Source: Paenibacillus hexagrammi
GTDB taxonomy: Bacteria > Bacillota > Bacilli > Paenibacillales > NBRC-103111
Reading direction: 5' to 3'
DNA length: 64,000 bases
Assembly: GCF_021513275.1 (NCBI RefSeq)
Contig: NZ_CP090978.1
Span: 1,736,001-1,800,000, forward strand
The translations under genes and the position numbers were made by a program. Under the pieces are notes generated by a model. That model was not told where the DNA came from, made no database searches, and was given only the letters and a program-made list of their open reading frames with translations. Of the stretch, positions 45,279 through 55,455 are shown piece after piece (positions within the stretch are counted from its first letter, which is position 1; every line of letters starts with the position of its first letter).

Positions 45279-46850
45279 ATGTATAAAGTGCTGTTAGTAG
45301 ATGATGAAAGAATGATTCTTGAGGGTATTTCTTCCATTGTGGATTGGTCCTCGGCGGGAACCGAATTAATGGGGACAGCCCGCAACGGCGTGGAAGCGTA
45401 CGCGTTCGTGTGCGAGCACCCGCCTGACATCATTATCAGCGATATACGCATGCCTGGCATGAACGGGCTGGAATTGGTAGCGAAGGTGAAGGAGACGCAT
45501 CCTCAGATCCGGCTCATGATGCTTTCGGGCTTTGACGAATTCGAATATGCCAAAAAAGCCATGCAATACGGCGTGAAGCATTATTTGCTGAAGCCGTGCA
45601 ACGAGAATACAATCGTTTCCGCGCTGCAGGAGATCGTATCCGAGCTCAAGCAGGAGGAGAGTAAGGAAGTTTTTATACAAACCATGAAGGAAAGCCTGCA
45701 GAAGGTGCTCCCGCATGTCAAGGCGCAGTTCCTGAAAGAATTTGTGATGAATAAATCGTATGGAGCCCGTGATTGGGAATATTACAGCCAACTGTTCGGT
45801 CTGCAGCTGAACGGTAAGAAAGTCAGATTTATCCTGATTCATTTGGACGGAACATTTGAATATGAGCATCTTTTTGCAGTGAAGAATATCGCGGAGGACT
45901 TGCTGCATGAGCCGCTTTTAAGCTCAACAGTCGGCGATCAGGTGCTTATCGTTATCGAGGATGCTGTCCATGCTGAATTGCTGCATCAGCAGGTGAGGGA
46001 TATCCGAAAAGTGTTTAAGCAGTACTACAAAATGGATGCAACAGTAGCAATTAGCGAGGCGGGGGACATTGATGAATCCAGGAGGCTGTATCTCCAAGCG
46101 CTGGATTGTCTAGGTCACAGGTTTTATCTAGGAGAAGCGGGACTTATAACGGTGCGCGACGTGCCGGAAGCATCGGAGCAGCGCTACGAAAGATTTGTCT
46201 ATGACGAGGATAAAATACTGCTGCATATCAGGGCTGGGAACTGGAATGAGGCAAAGGCTGAGCTCGATCTGTTCTTTGAGCAGCTCGTCAGCTCAAGAAT
46301 GGATATTCAGACGACGAAGTCTTATGTCTTGCAGGCTTTTATCTCCATGGCAAGGCTGTGCTCGGAGGAACGGATGAACGAGTACATGTCGCAAACCGTA
46401 CGTTTTGTCCAAATGGAAACGCTTCAACATTGTATGACCATGCTGAAGGAAATCGCCATGGAGATTACGGACATGAATTACGAGCGGAACCGGACAAAGT
46501 ATTCGGTCATTATTCAAAAAGTGATCGAAATTGTAAATGAGCAGCTGGGCAACCCCGAGCTTTCCTTGACATGGGTGGCCCATCAAATGCTGTATATGAA
46601 CTCGGACTACTTAGGGAAACTGTTTAAAAAAGAGACCGGCGAAAAGTTCTCCAATTATGTGGTGACATTGCGGGTGCACAAAGCAATGGATGTAATCAAA
46701 ACCCAGGATGATGTCAAAATCTTTGAATTGGCTGAGCAGCTCGGATTTGGGGACAATCCTCAATACTTTAGCCAAGTTTTTAAGAAGATTGCAGGCTGCG
46801 CTCCGACGGAGTACAAAAAAATCCGCAAATTGAACATCACTGTTTTTTGA
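45279..46850 (+). CDS. yesN: YesN-like response regulator (AraC type)
   Basis: 523-residue transcription factor. Receiver domain with DDE near 9-11, phospho-Asp in IIISDIRMPGMNG and Lys in YLLKPCN; C-terminal AraC domain (about 415-515; LSLTWVAHQMLYMNSDYLGKLF, FELAEQLGFGDNPQYFSQVFK). ATG 45279 follows GAGAGGG. It sits between the sensor and the transport genes exactly as in the B. subtilis yes operon, and would activate the rhamnogalacturonan genes downstream. Confidence 0.94.
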   Translation: MYKVLLVDDERMILEGISSIVDWSSAGTELMGTARNGVEAYAFVCEHPPDIIISDIRMPGMNGLELVAKVKETHPQIRLMMLSGFDEFEYAKKAMQYGVKHYLLKPCNENTIVSALQEIVSELKQEESKEVFIQTMKESLQKVLPHVKAQFLKEFVMNKSYGARDWEYYSQLFGLQLNGKKVRFILIHLDGTFEYEHLFAVKNIAEDLLHEPLLSSTVGDQVLIVIEDAVHAELLHQQVRDIRKVFKQYYKMDATVAISEAGDIDESRRLYLQALDCLGHRFYLGEAGLITVRDVPEASEQRYERFVYDEDKILLHIRAGNWNEAKAELDLFFEQLVSSRMDIQTTKSYVLQAFISMARLCSEERMNEYMSQTVRFVQMETLQHCMTMLKEIAMEITDMNYERNRTKYSVIIQKVIEIVNEQLGNPELSLTWVAHQMLYMNSDYLGKLFKKETGEKFSNYVVTLRVHKAMDVIKTQDDVKIFELAEQLGFGDNPQYFSQVFKKIAGCAPTEYKKIRKLNITVF

Positions 46851-46943
46851 ACAAACATGGCGGATTATTGCATTCAAATGATGTCCGATTTTGTTGATAA
46901 TAAGGGTGTACAAACGAATTGCTCTAGAGGGGGAACGCGATAC

Positions 46944-48279
46944 ATGAAACGTAAAGTATTTACAACTTTAATTTCAGCAGCGATGTTAATTTCGGCCGTA
47001 GGTTGCAGCAGCGGAGGCCAAAGCAATAATTCTTCAACGCCAGGTGCTTCCGGAAGTACAGCACCTGCAGCAACAGCAGCGGCTAAGGGCGACGTGAAGC
47101 TAAGATTCTCATGGTGGGGCGGTCAGTCCAGACATGACTATACTTTGAAGCTGATCGAAATGTATGAGCAGCAGCATCCAAACGTGAAAATCGATGCGGA
47201 ATATTCCGGCTTTGACGACTACTGGAAGAAGTTAGCACCTCAAGCAGCTGCGAATCAGCTTCCTGATATTATCCAAATGGATATCTCCTATCTCTCCCAA
47301 TATGGCGGTAAGGACCAGCTCGAAGACTTGAATCAGTTCACGAAGAGCGGGGTTATTGATACAAGCGCAATGGCCGAAGCGGCTGTTAAGACGGGCGAGC
47401 TGAACGGTAAGCTGTACGGCATGCCGACAGGCGTAAATGCAACGGGTACGATCTTTGATGAAGACATGCTGAAAAAAGCCGGCGTTAACCTGGATCCAAC
47501 AAAGTGGACTTGGACGGATTTGGGACAAATCGCTCAAACCATGAAGGGTCAAGGCAAGATTATGGACCACATGCGATACGATGTATTCTTCCCTTACTAT
47601 CTGCGTACACAAGGACAACACTACTTTAATAACGACGGTACCGCATTAGGTTACACCGACAACAAATATTTTATTGATTTCTGGACGCAATACAAAAAAT
47701 GGTACGATGCGGGCTATATGGATACGCTTGATAAAGTCGCCCTTTCCAAAGGAACACCGGAAGAAAATCCGGTTGCGCTAGGCACCGGTTTCATGACGAT
47801 GGCATGGTCCAATCAATTCATCCCGCTGCAAGCTGCAGCAAAGAAACCTCTTGCGATTGGCGGACTTCCAGGTCCTAATACGAAGGACGGCTTGTACATG
47901 AAGCCAAGTATGCTGTTGTCCATTTCCAAGAGCTCGAAGCAAAAAAGAAGAAGCCGCTAAGTTCATCAGCTGGTTGCTGAATGATCCGGAAGCCAACAAA
48001 GTCATTAAAGGCGACCGCGGTATTCCGCTTTCAAGCAAAGTGAAGGAAGCGATGAAGCCGACGCTCAAGCCGGAAGAAGTGCAAGTATACGATTACATTG
48101 CATGGGCTGAGAAGAACAGCAGCCAAATGGATCCTCCAGATCCAGCCGGTGCAGCAGAAGTGAGCAAATTGCTCAAAGACGTGCAGGATCAAATGCTGTT
48201 CAACAAAATTACAGTTGAAGAAGGCGCAGCGAAATTCCAAAAAGAAGCGAATGCAATCTTGGCTAAGAACAAAAAGTAA
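46944..48279 (+). CDS. yesO: YesO-like sugar-binding lipoprotein (frameshifted)
   Basis: Extracellular receptor for oligosaccharides, probably rhamnogalacturonan fragments. ATG 46944 follows AGAGGGGG. Lipobox SAVGCSS with lipidated Cys near 23, then the family 1 binding-protein fold (LRFSWWGGQSRHDY, EYSGFDDYWKKL, NQLPDIIQMD). The frame breaks in the A6 run at 47941-47946: one A fewer gives SKQKEEAAKFISWLLNDPEA, joining the C-terminal 100 residues (total 444). The 3' part has no ribosome site of its own. It is followed by a hairpin that may protect or attenuate the message before the permease genes. Confidence 0.9.
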
Positions 48280-48309
48280 TTACAAGATTGGATCGGAGAG
48301 TGTGGAGGA

Positions 48310-48336
48310 GGACGGCCGTCACAGCCGTCCTTCTTA
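48310..48336 (+). promoter_or_regulatory. Intercistronic hairpin between binding protein and permease genes
   Basis: GGACGGC (48310-48316) and GCCGTCC (48324-48330) around CGTCACA, then TTCTTACTTC. It is a partial terminator or RNA-stability element, common where a binding protein is made in excess over its permeases. Confidence 0.6.
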
Positions 48337-48390
48337 CTTCATACGACCTATTATACAAAGAGAAGCAGCTTAGAGGATGGGAGTGATTTT

Positions 48391-49284
48391 ATGAAATCGT
48401 TTCTTAAAGAGAATGATCATGTAGTCGGTTATATATTTATTTTGCCTTTTATCGTCGGGTTTCTCATTTTTACCGTATATCCAATCCTCTCATCGTTATA
48501 TTTTTCATTTACAGACTATGATTTGCTTTCCACGCCAAGATGGGTAGGGTTCGCTAATTATCAAAAAATGTTTACGGAAGATGACAAAATCATTCAGTCA
48601 CTTAAGGTTACATTACTGTACGTATTTACTTCAGTTCCAGCAAGATTAATTATCGCACTTTTGGTCGCGATGCTGCTGAATGTGGCTGCTCGAGGAGTTG
48701 CTGTTTACCGCGCTATCTACTACCTTCCGTCTCTTATTGGAGGCAGTGTAGCGGTCTCGATCATGTGGAGACAAATTTTTGGAGATAAAGGTTTGCTTAA
48801 CGCTTTGCTTGCAATAATCGGCATTCATACAGATATATCTTGGATTGGCTACCCTGCAACAGCTCTTTCAACACTCATTTTGCTTTCCGTCTGGCAGTTC
48901 GGATCCTCCATGTTGATTTTCCTGGCAGGTCTGAAAAATATTCCGGCTTCGTATTATGAAGCGGCAAGCGTGGACGGCGCGGGTCCCATTCGAAAGTTTT
49001 TCAATATCACTTTGCCGATGTTAAGTCCAATCATTTTGTTCAATCTGATCTTGCAAACGATTTCGGGCTTTCTCACGTTCACTCCTGCGTACATTATTTC
49101 GAACGGTGAGGGCGGACCGCTTGGACATACATTGCTTTACTCCTTGTATCTATTCCACCGCGCATTTGTATTCTTTGAGATGGGATACGCATCCGCTATG
49201 GCTTGGGTTATGCTCCTGATTATCGGGGTCATCACACTTATTATTTTCAAAACATCCAAGTATTGGGTTCATTACGAGAACTAG
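48391..49284 (+). CDS. yesP: YesP-like sugar ABC permease
   Basis: 297-residue membrane subunit with six helices. N-terminal [20 protein letters not shown] is typical of the MalF-like CUT1 permeases; EAA loop [19 protein letters not shown]. Third transport-related gene in the order of the yes operon. It probably uses a shared MsmX-type ATPase, as none is encoded here. Confidence 0.93.
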   Translation: MKSFLKENDHVVGYIFILPFIVGFLIFTVYPILSSLYFSFTDYDLLSTPRWVGFANYQKMFTEDDKIIQSLKVTLLYVFTSVPARLIIALLVAMLLNVAARGVAVYRAIYYLPSLIGGSVAVSIMWRQIFGDKGLLNALLAIIGIHTDISWIGYPATALSTLILLSVWQFGSSMLIFLAGLKNIPASYYEAASVDGAGPIRKFFNITLPMLSPIILFNLILQTISGFLTFTPAYIISNGEGGPLGHTLLYSLYLFHRAFVFFEMGYASAMAWVMLLIIGVITLIIFKTSKYWVHYEN

Positions 49285-49295
49285 GAGGCGAGCAT

Positions 49296-50141
49296 ATGTT
49301 GAATGGATCCAGAAGTATAAAAACCGTAGTCTATCACGTATTCGTGTGCGCGCTGGCTATTGCCGCTATGTACCCAATCCTTTGGTTAATTGCCAGCTCG
49401 TTAAAGCCGAATGACGAAATATATTCAACAGCCAGCAGCTTGATTCCAAGCACCTTTACCTGGAGTAACTATGCCAAAGGCTGGCAAGGCTTCGCAGGTA
49501 CGACATTTGGCACATTCATGAAGAATTCATTCATTATCGTGATTATCTCCACCATTGGTGCCGTCGCTTCTTCGGCAGCCGTAGGGTACGGATTTGCCCG
49601 GGTTAAGTTTTTTGGCAGCAAATTCTGGTTCGGTGCGGTCATGCTGACGATGCTCCTGCCGCAGGACGTTACGATTATTTCGCAATACGTAATGTTCTCT
49701 AAGCTGGGCTGGCTGTCGACATTCAAACCGATTATTGTACCTCAATTTTTCGGAATTCCTTTCTTTATCTTCTTGATCATGCAGTTTATCCGCACCATTC
49801 CGGGAGAGCTGGATGAGGCCGCCAAGATGGACGGCTGCAGTAAGTACACCATCTTTTATAAAATTATCATTCCGCTAATTGTTCCTGCACTAGTAACCAG
49901 CGCCATATTCTCCTTCTATTGGAGATGGGATGATTTCTATACGCCGCTGTTATATTTGAACGATCCTAAGCTGTATCCAATGTCCTTGGCACTCAAGCTG
50001 TTCTTGGATAACGATGCTCTGAACAACTGGGGCGGTATGTTCGCGATGTCGACGCTTTCGCTGCTTCCCATTTTCATCGTATTCGTGGCATTCCAGAAGT
50101 ACATTGTTGAAGGGATCAGCACCAGCGGGTTGAAAGGGTAA
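49296..50141 (+). CDS. yesQ: YesQ-like sugar ABC permease
   Basis: 281-residue MalG-like membrane subunit. ATG 49296 follows AGGAGGCG, 11 nt after the yesP stop; longer open sequence upstream is out of context. Six helices, [12 protein letters not shown] in the first periplasmic segment, EAA loop [20 protein letters not shown] and the C-terminal [15 protein letters not shown]. Forms the importer with YesP and the YesO-like lipoprotein. Confidence 0.93.
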   Translation: MLNGSRSIKTVVYHVFVCALAIAAMYPILWLIASSLKPNDEIYSTASSLIPSTFTWSNYAKGWQGFAGTTFGTFMKNSFIIVIISTIGAVASSAAVGYGFARVKFFGSKFWFGAVMLTMLLPQDVTIISQYVMFSKLGWLSTFKPIIVPQFFGIPFFIFLIMQFIRTIPGELDEAAKMDGCSKYTIFYKIIIPLIVPALVTSAIFSFYWRWDDFYTPLLYLNDPKLYPMSLALKLFLDNDALNNWGGMFAMSTLSLLPIFIVFVAFQKYIVEGISTSGLKG

Positions 50142-50165
50142 AGAGAGATGAGAGGAGAGACGGAG

Positions 50166-51191
50166 ATGCCAGCATTACAATTTGATCCGCAAGAAATTCG
50201 AGAGGTTATTGATAAAGTAGTCAGACGTACATTCCGTATGGATTATAACTGGGACTGGCCGGGTGGCGTTGCCTTCTACGGTGTCACAGAAGCTTATGAA
50301 GCTACTGGAAATGAAGAGTATTTGCAAATGCTCAAAGAATGGGTGGATGAAAAGCTGGAGGATGGGCTGCCGAAGCTGTCCGTTAACGGGATTTCTATCG
50401 GTCACTCGCTGCTCACGCTCTATAAAGCTACAGGCGAGGATCGATATATCGAAATCGCGACACAGATGGCTGAATTTCTTAAGCATGATGCAGAGCGATT
50501 TGCCGAGGGTATCTTCCAGCATACCGTAAACTCGGAATCGTATAACTTCCCTCAGCAGGCATGGGTGGATACGATGTTCATGGCAGGCTATTTTCTCTTG
50601 AGAATCGGAGCGTTGCTGGGTCGAGAGGATTATTTTGAAGATGGACTCAAGCAGTACCACGGGCATGAGAATTATTTGCAGGATATGACGACGAATTTGT
50701 ACTATCACGGCTGGGATCATATTGCCCAGAATCATATGTCCGGCATTTTCTGGTGCCGCGGCAATTCATGGGCATCCATTACTATGGCAAGAGCGCTCGG
50801 TATCATCCCGGTGACCCATCCTTCCTTCATGATCATTGAAGGCTCACTGCGCGATCAATTGGCAGCTTTGGTTCGCTTGCAGGATGAGAGCGGCTTGTGG
50901 CATACCGTAACGACAGATCCGACGTCTTATCTGGAGACATCAGGCTCTGCTGGTATTGCGGCTGCGTTGATCGGATGCGGAGGCTTGTATAACAAATACA
51001 TTAACAAATCAATACAAGGAATACTGGCAAACATCTCGGAAGACGGCACTGTGTTGAATGTATCTGCAGGGACAGCTGTCATGAAAGATATCGATGGCTA
51101 CCGCGGCGTGCCTCACAAACGCATTCAGGGCTGGGGACAAGGCTTGGCGCTAATCTTCCTTTCCTCCCTGATTAACCGCAAGGATTGGTAG
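50166..51191 (+). CDS. yesR: GH105 unsaturated rhamnogalacturonyl hydrolase
   Basis: Cytoplasmic hydrolase that removes the unsaturated galacturonyl residue left by rhamnogalacturonan lyases, giving 5-keto-4-deoxyuronate, the substrate of KduI encoded at 38.5 kb. 341 residues, alpha/alpha barrel; the catalytic Asp is in QQAWVDTMFMAG, and HDWDH-like YYHGWDHIAQNH and RGNSWASI are family motifs. ATG 50166 lies 7 nt after AGGAGAG; the ATG at 50148 has no site. Position after the permeases matches yesR. Confidence 0.93.
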   Translation: MPALQFDPQEIREVIDKVVRRTFRMDYNWDWPGGVAFYGVTEAYEATGNEEYLQMLKEWVDEKLEDGLPKLSVNGISIGHSLLTLYKATGEDRYIEIATQMAEFLKHDAERFAEGIFQHTVNSESYNFPQQAWVDTMFMAGYFLLRIGALLGREDYFEDGLKQYHGHENYLQDMTTNLYYHGWDHIAQNHMSGIFWCRGNSWASITMARALGIIPVTHPSFMIIEGSLRDQLAALVRLQDESGLWHTVTTDPTSYLETSGSAGIAAALIGCGGLYNKYINKSIQGILANISEDGTVLNVSAGTAVMKDIDGYRGVPHKRIQGWGQGLALIFLSSLINRKDW

Positions 51192-51202
51192 GCGGACGAA
51201 AT

Positions 51203-52309
51203 ATGGGAAACGAGCTTAAATTTGACTTTGGGCCCGGAGTTGTAGCAGAAGGCTACACACAGGTCTTGGACTCAACCGTATATACAGAGGAATCCGGCTA
51301 TGGATTCCTGAATCCCGTGAATGTTTATTCACGGGATCGAGGTGTACCCGGGCCTCTTAGGAGATCCTTTTGCATCCCGGCCGGAGCTGTGTTTCAAGTA
51401 GCTGTGCCAAGCGGGAATTACCGAGTCGAGATGACCATCGGTGATCAGATAATAGGGACACGGACAACGCTGAAAGCGGGCGAAGGCAGACTGATCGCGA
51501 AGGATTTGCAAACGAATGAAGGTGAGTTTGCCGTTCTTTCTTTTACAGTTCATGTCAGCGACGGCAAGCTGCGATTAGCCTTCTCGGGCGCGGCGCCCAG
51601 GGTTAACGCCATGCACATAGCTCCTGCCGTTCAGGTGTCGACGCTCTATCTTGCAGGCGATTCGACGGTCACCGACCAGCCTGCTGACGGATATCCCTAT
51701 GCGGGCTGGGGGCAGATGCTGCCTTATTACTTCAAAGCTGACGCAGCTGTGGCCAATTATGCGGTATCGGGAAGAAGCTCCAAAAGCTTTATCCATGAAG
51801 GACGTTTAGATGTCATCGCTTCCCAAATTCGCAAAGGTGACTATTTATTCATTCAATTTGGTCATAACGATCAGAAAATGGACGAAGAGCGTCATACTTC
51901 CCCATACACGACGTATAAAGAGCATCTGCAGAAATATATTGACGCGGCAAGAATACGCGAGGCTATCCCGATTCTGATTACACCTGTTCACCGGCGCTTC
52001 TTCGACGAGGACGGGTCCTTGCGTGATACGCATGGCGATTATATTACGGCGATGAAAGAGCTCGCTGAAGAACAGCAGGTGATCCTGCTCGATCTCGCTG
52101 CTAAGAGCAAAGTGTTATATGAACAGCTCGGAGCAGAGGAATCGAAGTCATTGTTCTTATGGGCTTGGCCTGGTGAATTTCCGAATTTTCCCCGCGGTGC
52201 TGAGGATAATACACATTTTCAAGAATTAGGCGCCATCCAGATTGCGGGTCTTGTCGTGGCATGCATCAGAGAGCAAAATATTCAACCGTTAGCCTTATAC
52301 TTACGATAA
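51203..52309 (+). CDS. yesT: SGNH-family rhamnogalacturonan acetylesterase
   Basis: Removes acetyl groups from rhamnogalacturonan oligomers. 368 residues with an N-terminal beta-sandwich (FDFGPGVVAEGYTQV, related to the galactose-binding-like domain of YesT/YxiM) and a C-terminal SGNH domain: Ser in AGDSTVTD, Gly/Asn in GRSSK and QFGHNDQ, and the DNTHFQ His. No signal peptide, so intracellular, consistent with import of acetylated oligomers. Start ATG 51203 after GGCGGA. Last gene before a strong terminator; gene order equals yesR-yesT with yesS absent. Confidence 0.92.
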   Translation: MGNELKFDFGPGVVAEGYTQVLDSTVYTEESGYGFLNPVNVYSRDRGVPGPLRRSFCIPAGAVFQVAVPSGNYRVEMTIGDQIIGTRTTLKAGEGRLIAKDLQTNEGEFAVLSFTVHVSDGKLRLAFSGAAPRVNAMHIAPAVQVSTLYLAGDSTVTDQPADGYPYAGWGQMLPYYFKADAAVANYAVSGRSSKSFIHEGRLDVIASQIRKGDYLFIQFGHNDQKMDEERHTSPYTTYKEHLQKYIDAARIREAIPILITPVHRRFFDEDGSLRDTHGDYITAMKELAEEQQVILLDLAAKSKVLYEQLGAEESKSLFLWAWPGEFPNFPRGAEDNTHFQELGAIQIAGLVVACIREQNIQPLALYLR

Positions 52310-52317
52310 TAAATACT

Positions 52318-52348
52318 TAAAAAAAGCCTTCGAATGAAGGCTTTTTTT
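52318..52348. terminator. Rho-independent terminator of the yes-like operon
   Basis: AGCCTTC-GAAT-GAAGGCT preceded by A7 and followed by T7. Confidence 0.92.
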
Positions 52349-52441
52349 GCAGTTGCGGGTGGATTTCATGGGTAACCCCATTGACTTCTTATGGAACTTT
52401 TAGTACTTTGGATTCATCATAGGGAAAGGCAGGTACTCTAC

Positions 52442-52879
52442 ATGTCACTTCGCACGGAACAACAGCAGTCGGAAATCATTCGGGAATTTCTTATTAGCGT
52501 AGGGCAATCCCTTCAGCAGTATCAATACAGCTTTGCCTGCAGCGCAGAGCTCTCCCGCCATGAATTCAATGTGCTGTTCGTGCTCGGAACGAGAGGTCCT
52601 GTTGTAGTGAAGGAGATTGCCCAGCAAGTACCTGCTATTAGTTTAAGTACGTTGACAAGGCTTCTTGACAGTCTGGAGGACAAGGGCTACATAGATCGAA
52701 GAATGGACCCGAGTGATCGTAGAAGCTTTATTATATCCCCCACAGACAAAGCCAATCAGTTGATGAACAGCTTTCCGCGTCACATTGATTGCTTGGTGCA
52801 GCGAATAACCAAGGCATTGACACCAGAAGAGCAAGCGAGTCTGTCCGAATTAATTTGTAAAATAAAGTCCCAATTATAA
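52442..52879 (+). CDS. MarR-family transcriptional regulator
   Basis: 145-residue winged-helix repressor. ATG 52442 lies 8 nt after GGCAGG; the longer frame has no ribosome site. Helix-turn-helix and wing: VVVKEIAQQVPAISLSTLTRLLDSLEDKGYIDRRMDPSDRRSFII, with the DxRxx wing motif DPSDRR. No adjacent divergent or downstream target gene: it is bracketed by terminators. Ligand unknown, typically phenolics or oxidants. Confidence 0.92.
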   Translation: MSLRTEQQQSEIIREFLISVGQSLQQYQYSFACSAELSRHEFNVLFVLGTRGPVVVKEIAQQVPAISLSTLTRLLDSLEDKGYIDRRMDPSDRRSFIISPTDKANQLMNSFPRHIDCLVQRITKALTPEEQASLSELICKIKSQL

Positions 52880-52887
52880 ATGAAAAG

Positions 52888-52931
52888 CAAAACAGCCATT
52901 CCGCCCGAAGCCGGGCAGAGTGGCTGTTTTG
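52888..52931. terminator. Bidirectional terminator between MarR and GH-D genes
   Basis: CAAAACAGCCA pairs with TGGCTGTTTTG around an inner GCCCG/CGGGC stem, with A/T tracts on both sides. Confidence 0.88.
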
Positions 52932-52940
52932 GCATTTCGA

Positions 52941-55211
52941 TTAAGATGTGCGTTCGATCTTCACATTATCAATTTGCAGCGAGGTTAGTCCAGGTGAGTT
53001 GACATAAAAACCGATATTTAATTGTCCGTTTGTTACATGGACCTTGGATTGAACTTGACGATAGGAGGAAGAAGGTGAAATGGGCTGATAGACGGGATTA
53101 CCGCCATAATCGGCAACTTCCATTCTTACGATAGTTGGTGTTTGACCATAGACCGTTTCCTTCACCCATGCGGATACCGTGTAGTAACCGTTATCAAGAC
53201 CGGAAACGACTTGGTGCACACTTTGCTTATAGGCCTTTGTATCCCATAAATATAGCTTGTAAGTTCCCTTATAGTTATCGTAGGTATCCACACCATATTT
53301 AGCTTCCTGCCCTGCAGGGTGCCATTCTGTCCAACCGGCTAGAGTGCCGGTTTCAAAGTCTCCGTTTCGAACTTCCACATCCGGATAGGAGGTGCCTTGC
53401 TTTTTTGCCATGCTTAACGAATCAAGATTAATGGCTCCTTGGTCGGATGATGTCCGCTCTAAGGTAACCAGGTTGACTCCTGCTTTAAGCTTAATCGTGC
53501 TAGTTTGATTCATCCAAGTATTCCAATCCTTCGAGGATGGGAACGATACTTGCTTGGCTTGCTGCACCTTGCTGCCATTCAAATCTTCAGCGCTTATTTG
53601 TAAGGTAGAGTCAGCGCCTGTAGCATTCGCATAGCGGTAGCTTACCGCATAAGTTCCATCCTGGGGAGCTTCAATTGCGTATACAACCTTAGCCCCGGGG
53701 TTTCCTAAACCGTCTACAAAGCCGAAGCCCTGATAGCCGGTATGGTCATTGTTGAAATGCGCGCCTCCAACCCATGTAGCAACTTCGGATTGATACGTAA
53801 CGGTCGAACCTACAGGCTCAATCTTGATCACACTCGATGCATGCTTGGCAAGCTGCGGGCTGTAGGCGGACATGGTGCCAAGATCTTTGCCCGACCACAT
53901 GTCGGTTGTCAGCGCCGTGCCGCTTAGGCCAAGGTCTTTGACATAGTCAACCGAGCGTACGGCCGAAGCATCGGATCGATTGAATAAGCCAACAATCCAG
54001 GAACCGTCAGCCAGTTGGCCCAACCATTTCTCGGAATCCCGCGAATTCGGGTCGCTGCTGAAGGAGTTACCGTTCCGATAATAAGGTTTGCCTACAAATC
54101 CTTGGTTATGCAGATTCAGCATGTTCTCGTTCTTGTAGAAGCTGCCAGTATTTCCGATTGTTGAATATTGGTCCGTGATAGCAATCGGCGATCCCGCCAT
54201 GGTAAACAAGTTAATGATGCTGCGCCGTTCATCATCTGTTTTGAACGTATTCATCCGAATAAAATCTCCATCGAGGATCATCCCTGACCCGCGGCCTGCG
54301 ATATCTGAGAAGCCGGTGAAGCCTTGGAACGGGTTCGCCCACTGTGACCAGCCGTTCATCCAGTTCTGCCTTTGACCGCTCAGGTTCTCCCAACCGCCGT
54401 GTGCCAGATCCTCATTAATCCGGACCATATCACCGTTAGGAAGCTCGCCTGCGGCATGATTGTTCAGGTGAGGCATCACGAGGCTAAGCTCCATGTCGTC
54501 GCCCGCGGCTTCCTTCATCCATTTGAGCGCTGTTTGGTAATTGTCAGAGCCATGGTTCACACCGATCTTCTTGCCCTTATCCGTTCCGGACTCATACCAG
54601 GAAAGAAAGTCGATCCGCAAGTAAGTGACGCCAAGCTGCTTGAAATAATTCACATAGCCCTGAATGTATTCCTTAGCTCCCGGCTTGGTCACATCCACCC
54701 AGTAAAGATCATCGTTAAAGGTATCCTTCGAGCTGGCGATATCTTGAACCTTTATATTCGTGCCTATGACTGTTTTGCTTGGATCGTTTGCAGCGCTTCT
54801 TGTCACCCACAAAGGATTGTAATAGACACCAAGCTTCATGCCTTTATTGTGGATGTAATTGGACCAATATGCCCAGTCATGCTCCCAGCTATCGTTGTGG
54901 GAAAGAATGTATCCGTTTTCATTTGTTTGCTGAGCACCTTCAATCCAACCATCCGAAGCGATCATATCGTAGCCGTAGGCTTTGTAATCTTTTGCAATCC
55001 AGTCGATGTTCTTCTTCCATTCCTGCTCGTCCATCGGTGCGTTGTGGGTATATTGATATTCATAAGTGCTCCAGTATAAAGGACCAGTTCCGTTCTTTGT
55101 ATATTGGCTATCCCGCGCAAGTGCCAAGCCGGAAACGCAAGTGAATGATACGACCGCACAGGCGCCCATCAAAGCCAACTTACGGAGCATTTTGTTCTTT
55201 TGTTTAGACAT
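52941..55211 (-). CDS. Secreted clan GH-D glycosidase (GH27-like) with CBM35-type domain
   Basis: 756-residue exported enzyme. Start at the ATG encoding MSKQKNKML (55211), 9 nt after GAGAGGAA. Signal peptide about 10-33, then a TIM barrel of the alpha-galactosidase clan: SDGWIEG, YYNPLWVT, a candidate nucleophile Asp in TYLRIDFLSWYESG, and a candidate acid Asp in FSDIAGRGSG. A beta-sandwich follows, then a CBM35-like module (about 480-615; YQGFGFVDGLGNPGAKVVY, GINLDSL-like AINLDSLSM) and a C-terminal CBM4/9-like jelly roll (NGDFETGTLAGWTEW). Probable substrate is an alpha-galactoside or beta-L-arabinopyranoside in plant cell wall glycan; exact specificity is not readable. Confidence 0.85.
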   Translation of the reverse strand: MSKQKNKMLRKLALMGACAVVSFTCVSGLALARDSQYTKNGTGPLYWSTYEYQYTHNAPMDEQEWKKNIDWIAKDYKAYGYDMIASDGWIEGAQQTNENGYILSHNDSWEHDWAYWSNYIHNKGMKLGVYYNPLWVTRSAANDPSKTVIGTNIKVQDIASSKDTFNDDLYWVDVTKPGAKEYIQGYVNYFKQLGVTYLRIDFLSWYESGTDKGKKIGVNHGSDNYQTALKWMKEAAGDDMELSLVMPHLNNHAAGELPNGDMVRINEDLAHGGWENLSGQRQNWMNGWSQWANPFQGFTGFSDIAGRGSGMILDGDFIRMNTFKTDDERRSIINLFTMAGSPIAITDQYSTIGNTGSFYKNENMLNLHNQGFVGKPYYRNGNSFSSDPNSRDSEKWLGQLADGSWIVGLFNRSDASAVRSVDYVKDLGLSGTALTTDMWSGKDLGTMSAYSPQLAKHASSVIKIEPVGSTVTYQSEVATWVGGAHFNNDHTGYQGFGFVDGLGNPGAKVVYAIEAPQDGTYAVSYRYANATGADSTLQISAEDLNGSKVQQAKQVSFPSSKDWNTWMNQTSTIKLKAGVNLVTLERTSSDQGAINLDSLSMAKKQGTSYPDVEVRNGDFETGTLAGWTEWHPAGQEAKYGVDTYDNYKGTYKLYLWDTKAYKQSVHQVVSGLDNGYYTVSAWVKETVYGQTPTIVRMEVADYGGNPVYQPISPSSSYRQVQSKVHVTNGQLNIGFYVNSPGLTSLQIDNVKIERTS

Positions 55212-55455
55212 AGCGGCAGATTCCTCTCTGTATGAAGTAGTAATAGTCCGAATGCGTGATTTGATCTGCACAGCTATCATAACTGAAAACGCTTCATCTT
55301 CCTACGACCTCTTTTAACCAGTTTAGATGTCCCCCAGCTTCTGTCTATTTTCAGTGGAACACGATCCGATCCGTTCCATTCATTTCTCGATCGCATATTC
55401 TGTACGATAGAGAGATACAATCGACTCAGCTGCCGGAAATGGAGTGATAGGAAGG

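Noticed and set aside
54372..55079. 235-residue plus-strand open frame
   Set aside because: Shadow of the GH-D glycosidase on the opposite strand, which has a signal peptide and catalytic motifs.
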